A stretch of DNA of 64,000 nt from positions 45,992,287 to 46,056,286 of the forward strand of contig NC_133769.1 of assembly GCF_003597395.2 (NCBI RefSeq), given 5' to 3'. The notes under the pieces were generated by a model, which was not told the origin of the DNA, searched no databases, and saw only the letters and a program-made list of their open reading frames with translations. Of the stretch, positions 18,124 through 30,424 are shown in pieces. The position numbers and the translations under genes are program-made. The stretch is from Chelonoidis abingdonii. Taxonomy: Eukaryota > Chordata > Testudines > Testudinidae. Each line of letters begins with the position of its first letter. Position 1 is the stretch's first letter.

Positions 18124-18413
18124 CTGTAGAGTGATCCAGGAGTTCACATTTGTCACTGGCTTGATGAAATCTAATTATAGAACACACCACCAATTTGGGA
18201 TGTCTGTCCTGTTTTCTGACAGTCTGCCCTGAGGTAAGCACTCTCAGTTGTGAGCCACTCCAAACAGCGTGATGCATGGTTGAGAAGATGGTACAAAGTT
18301 TATTAGGCATTGGGGAACACTTTTCAAGAAAATGGAGCCAGAATTCTGGCAGGTAAATAAATAGGGTTTTGGAAGATTGTTTAAATTAAGCGCTGGGGAA
18401 AAGCCAGCAGCAG

Positions 18414-18634
18414 GGATGCCAGAATAGGGGAGTGTCAGGGGGCTATGGCCCCATCACTTTTTACTGGCTGTAAGGGTGAGCGACAGGGGGAGGGGATGGA
18501 AAGGAGTGAGCAGAGCCTCAGGGGGAAGGGGCATAGCAGGGGGCAGGGCCTCTGGGGAAAGGGGCAGTGTAGGGGCAGGGCCGTGGTTTGGGCACTGGTG
18601 ATCTCCCCATTTTAGGGAGCTTCCACCACTCCTG
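18414..18634. mobile_element. GC-rich insertion of unknown class in the LINE
   Basis: This G-rich 221-bp segment is bounded by an exact 11-bp direct repeat GCCAGCAGCAG (18403-18413 and 18635-18645). A duplication of that length suggests target-primed insertion. There are no terminal inverted repeats and no open frame of note. The family was not identified. Confidence 0.55.
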
Positions 18635-19378
18635 GCCAGCAGCAGTTGAGAAGAAAATCAATGAAACAGAGACATCTGTTAAATACAACGCTATCTGTGT
18701 ATCTAATAATGAATAGGATGCAAATTACAACTGGAGTAGAACAAGGAGAGAGTAAAAACAGAGAGGTAAATTCTATAAAATCAGCAGGACATCAGTTTAA
18801 GAAATTAAATAATATTAGGCTTCTAGTCAAGAGTAAAAACCTATAGTTGTCTATCTACAAATGCAAGAAGTTTAAAAGAAAATTTAGGTGAATTAGAATA
18901 CCTTGCAATGGATGAAGATCTAAATGTAATAGACATTATCAAAACAGACAAAAAATGATGGAATACTGTAATATCGGGTTATAAACTATATAATCAAGAA
19001 AGACGAGCCTGAAGAGGTTGGGTTATAGAGTTTCATCTAAATGATTTCACAGAATCTAGCAAGGTAAAAATTCTGAGTAGACAGGAATACACCGTTGAAT
19101 CTGAATAGATACAAATTCCAAGCTATAAGGATATAAATATATTAGTAGGGCTACATGACTGGTCCCTGGATCAAGAAAAGGAGATTGATCTCTCTCAACC
19201 CTGTGCAACCAGGGCAGCAGCAAAATGATATACTGGCAGACTTCAACTACCACACATACACTGGTCAAATAGCACAATGGAATAACATTTAGAAAAACAA
19301 TTTCTCAACATTTTAAGTGATTGCTTCTGGGAACAACTAGTTATTAAGCACAAAAGAACAGAGGCTAATCTTGACTTA

Positions 19379-19662
19379 GGCTTTGTCTACGCTGCCAATT
19401 GAACAACAAAACTTTTGTCATTCACAGGTGCTTTAAAAAGCCACCTTCCCCCCAGAAAGACAAACATTTTGCCACAGTAAGTGGCAATGTAAATGGCTTG
19501 TTGTCAGCAGGAGTGCCTGACAATGTGATCCCCAGTTGTAGGGGGTGGAAGTATTTTGTCCGCAAAAGTGCCAACAAACAGCGTTTACACTGCCCCACTT
19601 TTAATGACACGGCCATGTCAACGCAGCCATGTCGCTAAAAGCTGCTCAGTATAGACAAAGCA
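19379..19662. mobile_element. Harbinger-type MITE
   Basis: The 284-bp element begins GGCTTTGTCTAC and ends GTATAGACAAAGCA, with TTA on both sides (19376-19378 and 19663-19665). Removing it restores LINE endonuclease sequence reading NLDLVFSNT, which confirms a real insertion. Confidence 0.83.
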
Positions 19663-20204
19663 TTAGTCTTCAGTAACACCTAACAGCTAATTCAAGAAAT
19701 GACTGTAGCTGACCACTAAATAACAGTGACCACAATATAACTGAGTTCAACTTCCAAGGGACAAGTAAGATAACAAAAAGTGATACAGTGGCATTAAACT
19801 TCAGAAAGGGAAATTTCAACAAAATGAGACGGTTGATCAAAAAAGATGTAAAGTTAAAAATAAATGAAGTAAAATTCTTAATCCTAGCATGGATGCTACT
19901 TTAAAAAAAAAGTCTCTGAAGAAATGTCTACTGCTGAACAGAAAGGGAACCAAGAAGGCAAAGACTAAACCAATATGGCTACATGGCAAGGCTCTAGAGG
20001 CTATTTGAACTAAACAGAAAACTTTAAAAATCTGCAGATGACAAAGTTATGCTATTTATAGGACTAGAGAGGACTGTGAGGAACTTCAGGGAGACAAAGA
20101 AAGTAGGTAAACGTGCAACAAAATTGGAAATGCTTTCATCAATAAATGGCAAGTGATATACATATGAACTACTCTTATAACTCATAGCGTTCTAAATTAA
20201 CTAT

Positions 20205-20850
20205 TGTCATAGGTTTCACCCCCACTCTGGACTTTAGAGTACAGATACGAGGACCTGCATGTCAACTCCTAAACTGAATTATCAGCTTAGATCTGGTTTT
20301 GCTGCCACCACTCCCAAGTACTAGGTAGTCTTGAGAGACTTCTTCACCAATTTCCTGGTGAACACCGATCCAACCCCTTGGATCTTAACACAAGGAAAAA
20401 TCAATCAGGTTCTTAAAAATAAGACTTTTTATTAATGAAAAGAAAGGTAAAAGAAAAAAAACCTTTGGGAGAAATTAGCATACCAACTACTCTCACAGAC
20501 AACCGATTCAAAACACAGAGGATGTTCCCCTGGGCAAAACTTAGTACACAAAAGAATTCCCAATTTGATTATTCCTCTAATTGCACAAAGACAAAGTCAC
20601 AAAGGAAAATAAACATAAACCTATTTATTCTTTTCTAAAACTTACTACTCTGATAAGAGGCTGGTTCCTTGATCTTTTCCACTCCGTCTGAAACTGAAAC
20701 TGACCAAGACAAAGGGAATTTCCCTCCTTCCTTTTGAAACATCCTGTCCCCCCCATTGGTTCCTCTGGTCAGGTGTCAGCTAGGCTAGGTGAACTTCTTA
20801 ACCCTTTACAGGTAAAAGAGGCATTAACCCTTAACTATCTGTTTCTGACA
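20205..20850 (-). mobile_element. Solo LTR with ACTAT target duplication
   Basis: Read on the minus strand it starts TGTCAGAAACAGATAG and ends ...CCTATGACA. An exact 5-bp duplication ACTAT flanks it (20200-20204 and 20851-20855). It shares the CTTTACAGGTAAAAGA and TTAACCCTTAACTATCT motifs with the LTRs at 15797 and 24215 but is shorter and diverged. A minus-strand AATAAA lies near 20425. Confidence 0.85.
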
Positions 20851-21167
20851 ACTATCAGCTCAAGAAAGGGACCTTCAACATAGATTGCTCGATGAAGACT
20901 TTGGAATTCACAAAACCCCTGCTGCGCCTGCAGTCAAAAAAAGCTAATAAGATGATAAGATGAATAAAGCTGGGATGGTGATGAGTACAAAGAATATTAT
21001 AATGCCTTTATATAAATCAATGTTGCAGCCTTGTTTGGAATATTGTGTACAGTATTGATCACTCCATCTAAAAAAAAAAAAAGCATATTGAAGAACTAAT
21101 GAGAGTGATGAGAATGCTCAAGAGTGTGGAAAAACTAATAAAAAGAGAGATGGACAAGACTGGGATT

Positions 21168-21217
21168 CAAATAAATCTGTTAGTCTTTAAGGTGCCACCC
21201 GATTCCTCGTTGTTTTT
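21168..21217 (-). mobile_element. 50-bp SINE-like fragment with 12-bp target duplication
   Basis: The insert contains TGTTAGTCTTTAAGGTGCCA, the motif of the retroposon family at 48493 and 53804. AAGACTGGGATT flanks it exactly (21156-21167 and 21218-21229). It is a severely truncated copy. Confidence 0.72.
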
Positions 21218-21480
21218 AAGACTGGGATTGTTAACCTTGGAAAGGAGATGAATCAGAGGGAATAAAATATATGTAAAATAATGAATGGGCTAGAGAAGGG
21301 AGACTGAGAACTTTGGTTATCCATTCCTCAAACACAAGAACAAGGGGACATTCAATTAAATTAAAACGGTGGAAAATTCAAAACCAATTAAAGGAAATAC
21401 TTTTCCACACAATAAGTCATTAAATTGCGGAACTCATTGCCACAGGAATTCACTAAGGCCAAAAATTGACTACGATAATT

Positions 21481-23875
21481 ATTAATGTTGCTTTTTCCTT
21501 GGGATCTCTCTTTAGGTACTGCAGCATCTGCTTGTGTTGAGCCTTTGGAACTCTTGATTGGCTATTCACACATGCACACTGTGAAGGCAGTGAATCTTCC
21601 TAAACAATGTCGGTGGTCTATTCAGTTATATTAACTTGTAGGAAAATTCTTGCTCTTGTTAACACACATGGGAAAAGACTGTGTGGCTAACAGAGACAGT
21701 TTCAATTTAAAAAAAGGACCAGCCATTATGTTTCTTATCTATTTGCTCCTGCTCCGTCCTGCTGAGAAGTTGCCGTCACCTTCTCTATGTCAATCAGTCT
21801 CTCCATTTGTGCTTTGTTTGAACTTTGGGTAACCACCATCACTCCTGCTCTAGTTTGACACTGACATATACTCACCCGTAGAGAGGAACAGAGGCACAGT
21901 ATGTTGTATGAAAATAATTCCTGGAATTAATATTTCCAAAATTCCATTAGGGTCAACTACCAGCTGTCTTTGCTATGTTAGTTCAGAACCCGAAGTACAA
22001 AACCATGTTTCTTTGCATTGGAAAGCTGTTGGATGATGTCATTTTAAGGGATGGTCAGGAAATATAGTTTCCATTCTCTTTGAATTTAGCTTCACGTAGC
22101 ATCACAGCAAATTAATGTAGTCCTAAAATTTGTGTTACATGATGGCAATACCTACTTCATAAAAACAAGAAACTAAACAAGAAACTAAAATATGGATGAC
22201 CTATGCAGTACTTTTATTCTATTACATTTGCTCTATTGATTTTTATCATTATAATCATCAGCAAACTGTATATAAATGCAAGTATAATATTAAACTTTGG
22301 AAATATCTGGTAGCATATTAAGCTATGATGTTAAGTGATCTTTTACTGTTGCTGAAATGACATTCTGAGGAAGCTAAACTGGGTATTAATTTCTTGATCT
22401 TGCAAGTTTAATACCTGCTGACTGTGCAAATGAACACAGGTTATCTAAAACAGATGTAGTTGGTACTACTCGCTCTTACTATGATTTAATGTAATTACTG
22501 AACATAACAAAAAAAAGTCCAAAGTGGAGCATATGGGCTTGAGTTTTCCTCCAAGAGCAGAGTGGGATGCAATTTGAGCCATTCTGTTCTCACCAGGTCT
22601 GCTATGCCATTGGAAGCATTCATTGCCAGTGGAAGCTTGGGGCAAAGCAGGCTATCCTTCCAGTGGGGGAGCAGATATGCCCTCTGACCAGGGTCCCATA
22701 GGAGCCCTATGGGTGGATGCTCCATGGGAGATTCTCTGAATCACCACTTCTGGATGCTCTGGACCCTCCACGCCTACTTTGTTGGATGTGTTGCCATCTC
22801 ATCCGCATCCTCCTCAGAGGTGTGGAATGGGAGTTGAGGGCCTTGTGCTGCAGACTTCCTGCCACTTGGGGCTCACAGCCTGACATCAGTCAGCTTCCAC
22901 TAGCAGAAGCTAGGCAATGAATCTGGGCCTATTCGACATAGTCATGCTTCCAGTTTCACAGTGGGAGTTATAAATAATTATGGGATTTTTTGTCTTGCAA
23001 TGTATTTGTTCTCCAACTTTTCTGTATAAGTTGCTTATGTCATATAATAAGTGGTATCCTGAGTGTAGCAGGTGACCAGCATTAAGCTCTTTCAAAGAGA
23101 AACCCTTAATAAATGATGTCCAGTTCTGATTAACTTGGCTATCTGAATGCAAAGCATGTCTTGACTGCTTTCCATGAAAACAAGTGATCCTTTTCATGGC
23201 TTAATGCCATTGTAACTTCCTTCACACATTGAAGAGATCACCAAGGACACAGATTCAGACTCCTTCCATTCAGACAAGTCTCTGGAAGTTTACATAAGTC
23301 TGCAGAGAGACCAGACAGCCAAGCCTTCACTGACGTGAGGCTTGTGATGAAACTTTCAAACAATACATATTTTTGTCTCGAAAACTGAGTTCATAACTGA
23401 AAACTTCAAAAACAGTTAATGCGGGGATGGAAATAAAGGTTTACATTTATTTTTAGACAGTTGTATGAAACACTTTCAATACATAATCAATATCTAATTG
23501 TGTTAAACTCATGATTTATGGTAAAAGCAAACCAACAATAGTTTAGAAATATTCAGTATAGAATAAAAATGACATCTTTCTCTACACACCATTGAGGGTT
23601 CTTCTTCTGATGTCAAAGTGTCATTTCAACAGGGGAACAAAGCTTAGCGCTGCCAGCACTCACAGCTTGATCGAGGGAATGTCCTTAGCACAGCCTGGTT
23701 TTACTCTGTCTTTTTAACCCAACCCCCTTTTGGGATGACACATTCTTTTGCTAAAACTGGTGTACCCATCCTCTCCACATCAGGTATTCATTGGGCCCAG
23801 AATGATTGAGAAACAATTAAACAACCTTTATTCAAACAAGACTTGCACTGAACTCAGTTTTGGCCAGTTGATCAA
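21481..23875. other. Intronic sequence, nothing recognised
   Basis: About 2.4 kb of AT-rich sequence with a short more GC-rich patch near 22500-22920. I see no exon, terminal repeats or known family. Frames in the GC-rich patch have no recognisable domain. Confidence 0.5.
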
Positions 23876-25690
23876 TATAGTATCATAGGATTCGAAGGGA
23901 CTGCAGTGATCATGTAGTCTAACCCCTGACCAAAATGCAGGATTTTTTATGTCTAAACTGTCCTAGACAGATGGCTATCCAGTCTCTTTTTGTAAGCCTC
24001 CAGTGAAGGAGCTGCCTTGACTTCCCTAGGCAGTCTGTTCCATTGTCCCACAGTTCTTACAGTTCAGAAGTTTTTCTGGAGATTTAATCTAAATCTGCTA
24101 TGCTGTAGTTTGAACCCATTGCCTCATGTCCTGCCCTCTGTGGCAAGAGAGAACAATTTTCCTCCATCTTTCTTATGGCAGCCTTTCAAGTATGAAGACC
24201 ACTATCACGTCCCCTGTGGTAAATGTCTGTCTCAAATCTGGACTTAGCGTTCAAGATCTGAGTGTTTACTGTGAACCTCCCCCAAGCTTATACCCAGCTT
24301 GGATCTGATCTCGCTGCCACCAACCAGGATTTTTAGGGTCCCTGGTCACCCTGAGTCACCCCAAACCTTTCCTTGGGGGACCCCTCCAAGACCCAGACCC
24401 CTGGGTCTCCCTATCTCATCCCCAGCTCCCCCGCTTTTTCTGGGTGAGCCTGGGCGATGCTATATACTTAACTCCTTGAATGCAAAAACACGAGAGCTGA
24501 TCGACCTCCCTTGAGGCTTATGCATTCAAAGCCAGTCACAGCTAATACACAGGAGATTCCCCCTTCCTTGTCTCGTAGCAGTAACTAGAGAAAAACCTCA
24601 ACACAAGAGAACAGAGTTGATTCTTTCTCTCTTTCCCGTAGCCTGTTCCCACCCTGGGGACAATAGAAAGTCAACACAAGATGTAAGGCTTCCCTCCCCC
24701 GTCCCTGTCTTCCGTGAGGGAGACAGGTACCTGGTACAGAAATTTCTATCCCTTGCCTCACTAGGAAAAGAAACTCCCACAAGTTTTAAAAAGAAACTTT
24801 ATAAAAAAAAAGAAAGAACTTACATATACTAAACGTCTGCATTTAAGAAACTCAATCAAGGGAATATGGCTTATAAGAAATAGGACATAAAACAGTCTGA
24901 ATTTAAAAGATAGCCCAATTAACACCAGTCCAGCAAATCAAACACCCATTAATACAACTCAAAGCACATCATAGCCGATTACTTTGGTTCCTTTGTACTC
25001 ACACTTTAGTAGAATATTTGAAAGAAGATGGAAGTTAGAAGAAAAGCTTGTTACTCACAGTCGAGGAAAACAAAAAGACCAGACAAGCCAAAAACCTCCA
25101 GAGGTCCCCCCCCTTACTTTTGAAAAATCCGGTTTCCTGATTGGTCCTCTGGTCAGGTGTTTGGTTCCCTTTGTAAACCCTTTACAGTAAAAGAAAATTA
25201 ACCCTTACCTTACCTATCTACTTATGACGTCCCCACCTTAGTCTCCTCTTTTCCAAACTAAACTTATCCATTTCCTTCATCCTTTGAGCATATGGCTTGC
25301 ATATCCCTTTGATCATCTTTGTTGCTCACCTCTGGATCCTATCCAGTTTCTCTACATTCATTCTATACAGCAATGACCAAAACTGGACACAATACTCCAG
25401 CTGAGGCCTAACCAGCACCGAGTTGAGCATTACTATCACCTCCAGTGACTTGGGTTGCATTAAAAGAAGCATAGCATGCAAAATTGCATTTGCTTTTTTT
25501 TTTTTTTTGCAACAGCATTGCATTGTTGGCTCATGTTGAGATTGTGATCCACCACAAATCCTTCTCAGCAGTGCTGCTGCGAAGCCAGTTATCCTCTCAT
25601 TCTCTATTTGTACATATGGTTTTTCTTCCTTAAGTGTAACACCTTACATTTGTACTCACTGAATTTCATTTTGTTGGCTATAGCATCTTT
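23876..25690 (-). mobile_element. CR1 LINE fragment split by an LTR
   Basis: The left part (23876-24214) has the CR1 3' end with CAT..GATTCGAAGGGACTG and GTAGTCTAACCCCTGACC. The right part (25235-25690) reads on the minus strand with LVRPQLEYCVQFWS, a CR1 reverse-transcriptase C-terminal motif, and KLDRIQR. The LTR 24215-25229 separates them. A T-run lies at about 25494-25509. Confidence 0.8.
24215..25229 (-). mobile_element. Solo LTR inserted in CR1
   Basis: Colinear with the LTR at 15797-16726. The 5-bp duplication TCCCC (24210-24214 and 25230-25234) marks the insertion, and joining the flanks restores the CR1 phrase ..CACGTCCCCACCTTAG. The expected first base T on the minus strand is C here. 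Its target duplication differs from that at 15797, so the two are independent insertions, not the ends of one provirus. Confidence 0.85.
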
Positions 25691-26114
25691 AGTGTGACTC
25701 AAGGTTTTTTAGTCTTGAGGGCTGTCAACCAGCACGTCACCTGCATGAGAGACAGGCCTGAGTGGCAGAGTTCAGGTGCAGAATCGAACCCTAAGCTGCA
25801 CTCCCCAGACTTAGCTTGGGATGTGTGATTAGGGTGCTCCAGTCCAGGCCAATTTCGAACCAGCGCTACGTTCACCTTGAACAATAAAACTGCCACCTGT
25901 GATGTGCCAAAAATATTTCAGATCCATGCATAAATACAGCAACAAGCCCCCAGGTAAGGATCCCACTGCTGCCAGTGTGCACTGCACCATATAGTCACTT
26001 AAGGCCATGTCACTGTGACAGCAATGTGGTCAATTCTGAGTTCAACAGGAGTTTTGCTTGAGTACAGAGTGAAGGATAGCGGCAGTATTTCTTGAATCTA
26101 TATTTAGGTAACAT

Positions 26115-26220
26115 TATTAGGAAAGATTTTCAAAAGGGCCTAAGGGGTTCCATTCACCCAAGTCCCCCATTGTGACTTGTGCTCCTAAATCCCATAGGTA
26201 CTTTTGAAAATCTCTCCCTA
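26115..26220. repeat. Short foldback MITE
   Basis: Inverted arms AGATTTTCAAAAG and CTTTTGAAAATCT enclose about 70 bp containing a CCTAAG..CTCCTAAATCCC segment. It is related to the split palindromic repeat at 13928-14610. Confidence 0.55.
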
Positions 26221-27529
26221 AAAGTATGAGACAACCTTGCTATTATGAAATGTTGCATCTGGAGAAAACTTCACCTCTTCTGAGGACTCCTTAAAGGCTC
26301 CATTATGCCACCCTTATGGTGAACAGCATTTTACATAAGTAATAATTGTCAGTGGGACTAACTTGTCTGGTACTACACAGTGCAAGCAAGAGTGGCACTA
26401 TCTGACTCTAAATGAGAGGTGCATGAGACCTGCTCCAGCCTACTTTTCAGACTATGTCTGCCCTATTCCCCTCCCTTCTCCCTCTGCTCATTTAGCACTA
26501 ACTTCCTCTCAACCCTTTGCACAGTTCTGACATTGTTGGCTTAAGAGTCTTCTTCTCTGCAGCTTCTATCATCTAGGGACAGCCTCCTTGTATCTCCCAC
26601 TGCCTCAGAAATGTCAAAATACTCCCACTGTGTGTTATCTTGTAACAAATGTTGGTTTCTTTCCTAACAGAATCCTATACCACCAATCTTATTTTAAAGC
26701 CTTTTTCTTTTAACAATGCTCCTTGGGTGTTAATAAAAGGAACTCTATTTTTTCTTACTCTGGAATCTATTTCTGTAGCCCATAAAGATACAATTACAAA
26801 TTGAACATACTTCTTTCATATTTAAGGCTGGAAATTTACTAGGTTCAGGGTTAATTACTAGTTTCTGTGACAAGCTATGAAAAGATTTTTTTTAAAGCCA
26901 AACTAACATACCACATTTCTAATCACAATGCCTGATCTGGAATTCCTTGCACATCCACAACTCTATTGGGTGAAATCCTTGCCGCACTAAACTCGATGGA
27001 AGCTTTGCCATTGACTTCAGTGAGGCCAGAATTTCACCCATTATGTTCAGGAGGGATTGGGGAGCACAGAAAATGCAGGAGCACACACATAGGATACTTT
27101 TCTTTAAAATGTCCCTGTCAGTTCAGAATATGTCATAATATTATGACTTTTATAAATACCACTTAGTCCGTATTTTCATTCTCTTAACCTACTCACTCTT
27201 ACAATCCTGAATGGATGCTTTACACTTTAACCTACCCACAAGACTGTAGTTATCTGTTTCCAAAAAAATAAAACATCAGACTTGAAACACTTAATGGTAC
27301 AAACATAAATTCAGTCAAAGAAAAATAAAACATTAAAATAATCATGGGCAATTTATCAGCAGCACTAGCTCAGTTATTCTGAGTGAGTTGCAATATCGTT
27401 GTATGATCAAGATAGTGAATGGTGACAACTCAACTAAAGAGAGCTCCTTTATGCTTCCATTAATAATTACTCTTTATATTAGAGTGCCTTTTAGATGGGG
27501 ATCTCAAAGTTAATCATGAGGCTATAAAG

Positions 27530-27712
27530 AAATTAAACTTCAAAATACATTTGTGAGGAAGATGAGTATTTTGATACCCATTTAAAAAAGTGAGATGACC
27601 GAGGTGCTAAGTGATTTGCCCAAGTTCTCACACTGAGTTGGTGGCAGCTTGGAAGAGAACTTTGGAGACCTGACTTCTAGAACTCTGCTCATACCACAGA
27701 CTCTACTACCAC
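27530..27712 (-). repeat. MIR-like CORE-SINE relic
   Basis: GTGATTTGCCCAAGTTCTCA, then GGTGGCAG, and GACTTCTAGAACTCTGCTC follow the order of a reverse-complemented MIR. It is diverged. Confidence 0.5.
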
Positions 27713-29834
27713 CAACAGACGTGTGTCAAATGCATGTATGGTTTTCTGTTATCCAGCAATATTTTAGATACTTCTGGCTCAGTTCATCAACGTGTTCCTC
27801 CAGTTTTATGACAGTAGAACTCTGATGACCTCAGTAGGCTTCTCCAAGCATGAAAATGGAGTACAACAGTGGTAAGGCCCATTGTGTTTATTAATAGAAA
27901 AGCAGGGTTTCCCATAGACAAAATAATATATCTTTGCAAGCGATGAGCAATGATTGTTTGAAGATATATATATTTTATTAGTAATCATGAGAAGTGCTCT
28001 GTTGTTCAAACCAAAGGGCTGCAAGCACAAGCACATCAGCTGATCTCATCTATTGCAATGGTGCATAAAGAGAGATGTAGTTTCGGAGGAAACTAGAACC
28101 CAAACAATATAGAGCTTTAAAGATCTGAATCAGTGAATAGAGCTACATATGGAAGTGAACAAAAAGTCAGTGCCATTTTGGGTGTACCGATGTAATATGG
28201 CCATGCCTGTTATATTCCTTGCTAACTGTAGCTTCTGAGTCACCGTCAAGGCTGGCACATGTAGAGATCATATTACAGTATTCCTATTTGAGCCGACAGT
28301 GGCATAAATAGCTGTTAGAAGGTAATGGTAATAATCCTCATGCTAAAGGTGAAGAAAGACTACTACAGGCTTCTTCATTTTTAAAACTTATTGGCGAAGA
28401 GTTGATAAACTCCCTCAGGACTGGGGTAGTGTTAACACCTCACAATGCCTTTTTCCTGGAGGTAGAGAACAGGCCTGAACAGGAAGAGAGAATGCCAGCA
28501 CAGCTCTCTTAGGCATCATGCTATCAGATGTAGAGGCTAGGGAGTGCCAATAAGGGGTTGGACCTCTCTTGGAAGTGCCCAGTGATCTAGAAAGATGGAT
28601 CCTGGTTTCCCTGAAGAGCCTAGGGATTTCCAGCTTCCGTTCTTAGCCCTTCACAAATGCCTGAACCTACCCCTTTGAGCACAACATGCAGAGGAGACTC
28701 CTTGAGGTGAACCACAGGTTTCCGCTAGAGGGGAATATCTGGCCCTTTTAAATTCAGTAATGAGAAAATCTATCCCTATGCAAAAGGCAAGCAGAAGTCC
28801 TATATGTCACTAAGGCCCACATAAATCCTCAAAATAGCTCGTAAGTGGTTCATATTCTTTGTGCTCCCTCATGTCTCCCCCTCCATACTCAAGAGTAAAT
28901 TTCACCCTAAATATTTCCTTGTCCCTCCTCCAAATGCTTCTGTACATATTTTATAAACATTAATTAAAATTACTCATGAATATTATTTGAGTAACAACAA
29001 AACAGTGAGCTTTAGTGAGAAAAACACCCCAATCACCTTCCCACTCCCCATGGTCATTTGGGGATTACCATCTTATTCCTCTCTTTGCTACCTTGTCTCA
29101 CTCTCAGTTTCATTCCTCAGCCTCTGTGTTGAGTCCTGTTTTCCTGTCCTCAGCAAGGACAAATCTACTCACCCTACTTCTCTTCTTTATCAGTTGCCAC
29201 ACCCTTCTTCTCCTCAACAGCTGCCCTATATCTTGTGATTATTAGTTTTTTCATAATTAGACAAAGAGAGAGAGCATAACTTATTTATGTTTAAGTGCTT
29301 TGTAAGCTAACAGTACGATATAGCTGTTTTATAGACAGTAATTCCATTATCAGAGAAATTCTCTCTCCTAGTAAGGTATATCATAAAAGAAGAAAGAGAA
29401 TATTAGAATTAAGAGAAATCACATTCTATATTCCTTCTCTAATGTTATGCTTATTGCTTTAACTTGTCCAGCTAGTGTCAATTAAATGCAAAATCAGGCT
29501 GAGACAGAGAGATTGCATTCTAAATTAACCTACAGTAACCTGGATTATTTCCAAATTCTCAGTTGGATGAATGGACTCATAGCCCACATACTGGTGGCAA
29601 ACCAGTTTATTAAAGTAAGGATTAAGAGTCTCATTCATTCATTAAGAGATATCTGCTCTGTTATGTATTCCATAGTGGGCTTGGGTTGGGGGGGATTGGT
29701 GGTGTTTTTTTTTTTTTATTTCCTTGCATCATAGCTTTACCATCCAAGAGATCCACTTCCTGAGAGGACACAGCAGTACATTAACTCTGCCACACCCTCG
29801 TCTTCAGGACTTTAGTAGTCTGGCTCTCCAGCCA

Positions 29835-30424
29835 TGTCACACTATAGCCCCCCCCCCCCCCCAACTTTCAAGTATCAATAATCCAAACAAATAGTGCCCA
29901 TCAAAATTGTGGTAGTCAACACACCATCTTCCTCCCATCCTGGGCTCCTCTTCGGCCTCACTTTTTCCAAAGCAGCAGCTCACAGGGCTTCCCCCTGGAG
30001 TTCCTCAGCAAACTTAAAAAACTAGACAAAAATACAAACTATGCAACGTCCACCCACACCAGGGTTGAGTTTTTAGTCCATCTTAAATTCTCCACAGTCC
30101 TCTGTCCTTTAACAGAGACTAGCCCACAGAGCTACCTCCCTAAAGTCTTGCACCTTTTCCAAGGCCCCACACAGGAGATAATTCCACACAGGAGATAATT
30201 CCACAGTTCTCTCTTCACCTGACCGCTGGTAGGCCTTCCCACACAGAGGGAACTCCAAGCCACCTCTTTCCAGGTTTTCCTCCCCCAACCGCACTGAACT
30301 CCCTCACTTTAACGGCTCTCTGAGCCTGACCCACCCTCCAGATGTGACAAGATGGGGCTAATAGAGCTCACGGGCTCTAGTTAACCCTTTCTCAGCCAGT
30401 GTGTGGCTTATAAACCCCATCACA
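29835..30424 (-). mobile_element. Possible LTR
   Basis: On the minus strand it would begin TGTGATGGGGTTTATAAGCC and end ...ATAGTGTGACA, with TG/CA termini and a promoter-like TTTATAAG. No matching target duplication is visible (AGCCA against CCTGG), so the call is tentative. Confidence 0.35.
30167..30200 (+). repeat. 17-bp perfect tandem duplication
   Basis: The unit CCACACAGGAGATAATT occurs twice in succession without mismatch, inside the possible LTR. Confidence 0.95.

Larger units (their letters stand above)
17038..18271 (+). mobile_element. LTR inserted in the fossil LINE; itself invaded
   Basis: This is the same family as 3155-4143, from GTGACGCTGGCAGACCAG to the CACTCC..ACAGCGTG end. 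ATGCAT occurs on both sides (17032-17037 and 18272-18277), and joining the flanks restores LINE sequence, which supports a 5-6 bp duplication. Relative to the first copy it lacks about 350 bp in the middle (junction near 17200) and contains the hAT element 17588-18123. Confidence 0.75.
16740..21480 (+). pseudogene. Fossil CR1/L3-like LINE, broken by five insertions
   Basis: Once the insertions are removed, LINE landmarks follow in order on the plus strand. An ORF1 esterase-like region (HISTND, VLEPKF, AFSEIFPVP) covers about 16780-17031 and continues after the LTR with the NAWLRRWY segment near 18272. The AP-endonuclease part (LSTNARSLKENLGELE near 18850, then NLDL joined to VFSNT across 19379-19662) follows. 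Reverse-transcriptase and C-terminal relics cover about 20030-21170, and a terminal segment with RLRTLVIHSSNTRTRGHSIKLK-like frames reaches about 21480. Many stops and frameshifts show it is dead. Inserted elements are listed separately. The exact ends are uncertain. Confidence 0.68.
25691..29834. other. Intronic sequence with two weak repeats
   Basis: Mostly AT-rich and unrecognised. It holds a foldback MITE near 26115-26220 and a MIR-like relic near 27530-27712, listed separately. The 28050-28400 stretch vaguely resembles the 3' region of L2-type LINEs, but I could not establish this. A C-run of 14 lies at about 29848-29861 just beyond. Confidence 0.45.

Noticed and set aside
15797..25229. 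Intact provirus bounded by two LTRs
   Set aside because: Target duplications differ and the interval holds a fossil LINE, not gag/pol/env.
30167..30200. CRISPR-like direct repeat
   Set aside because: Two adjoining 17-bp copies without spacers; a simple tandem duplication in a vertebrate intron.
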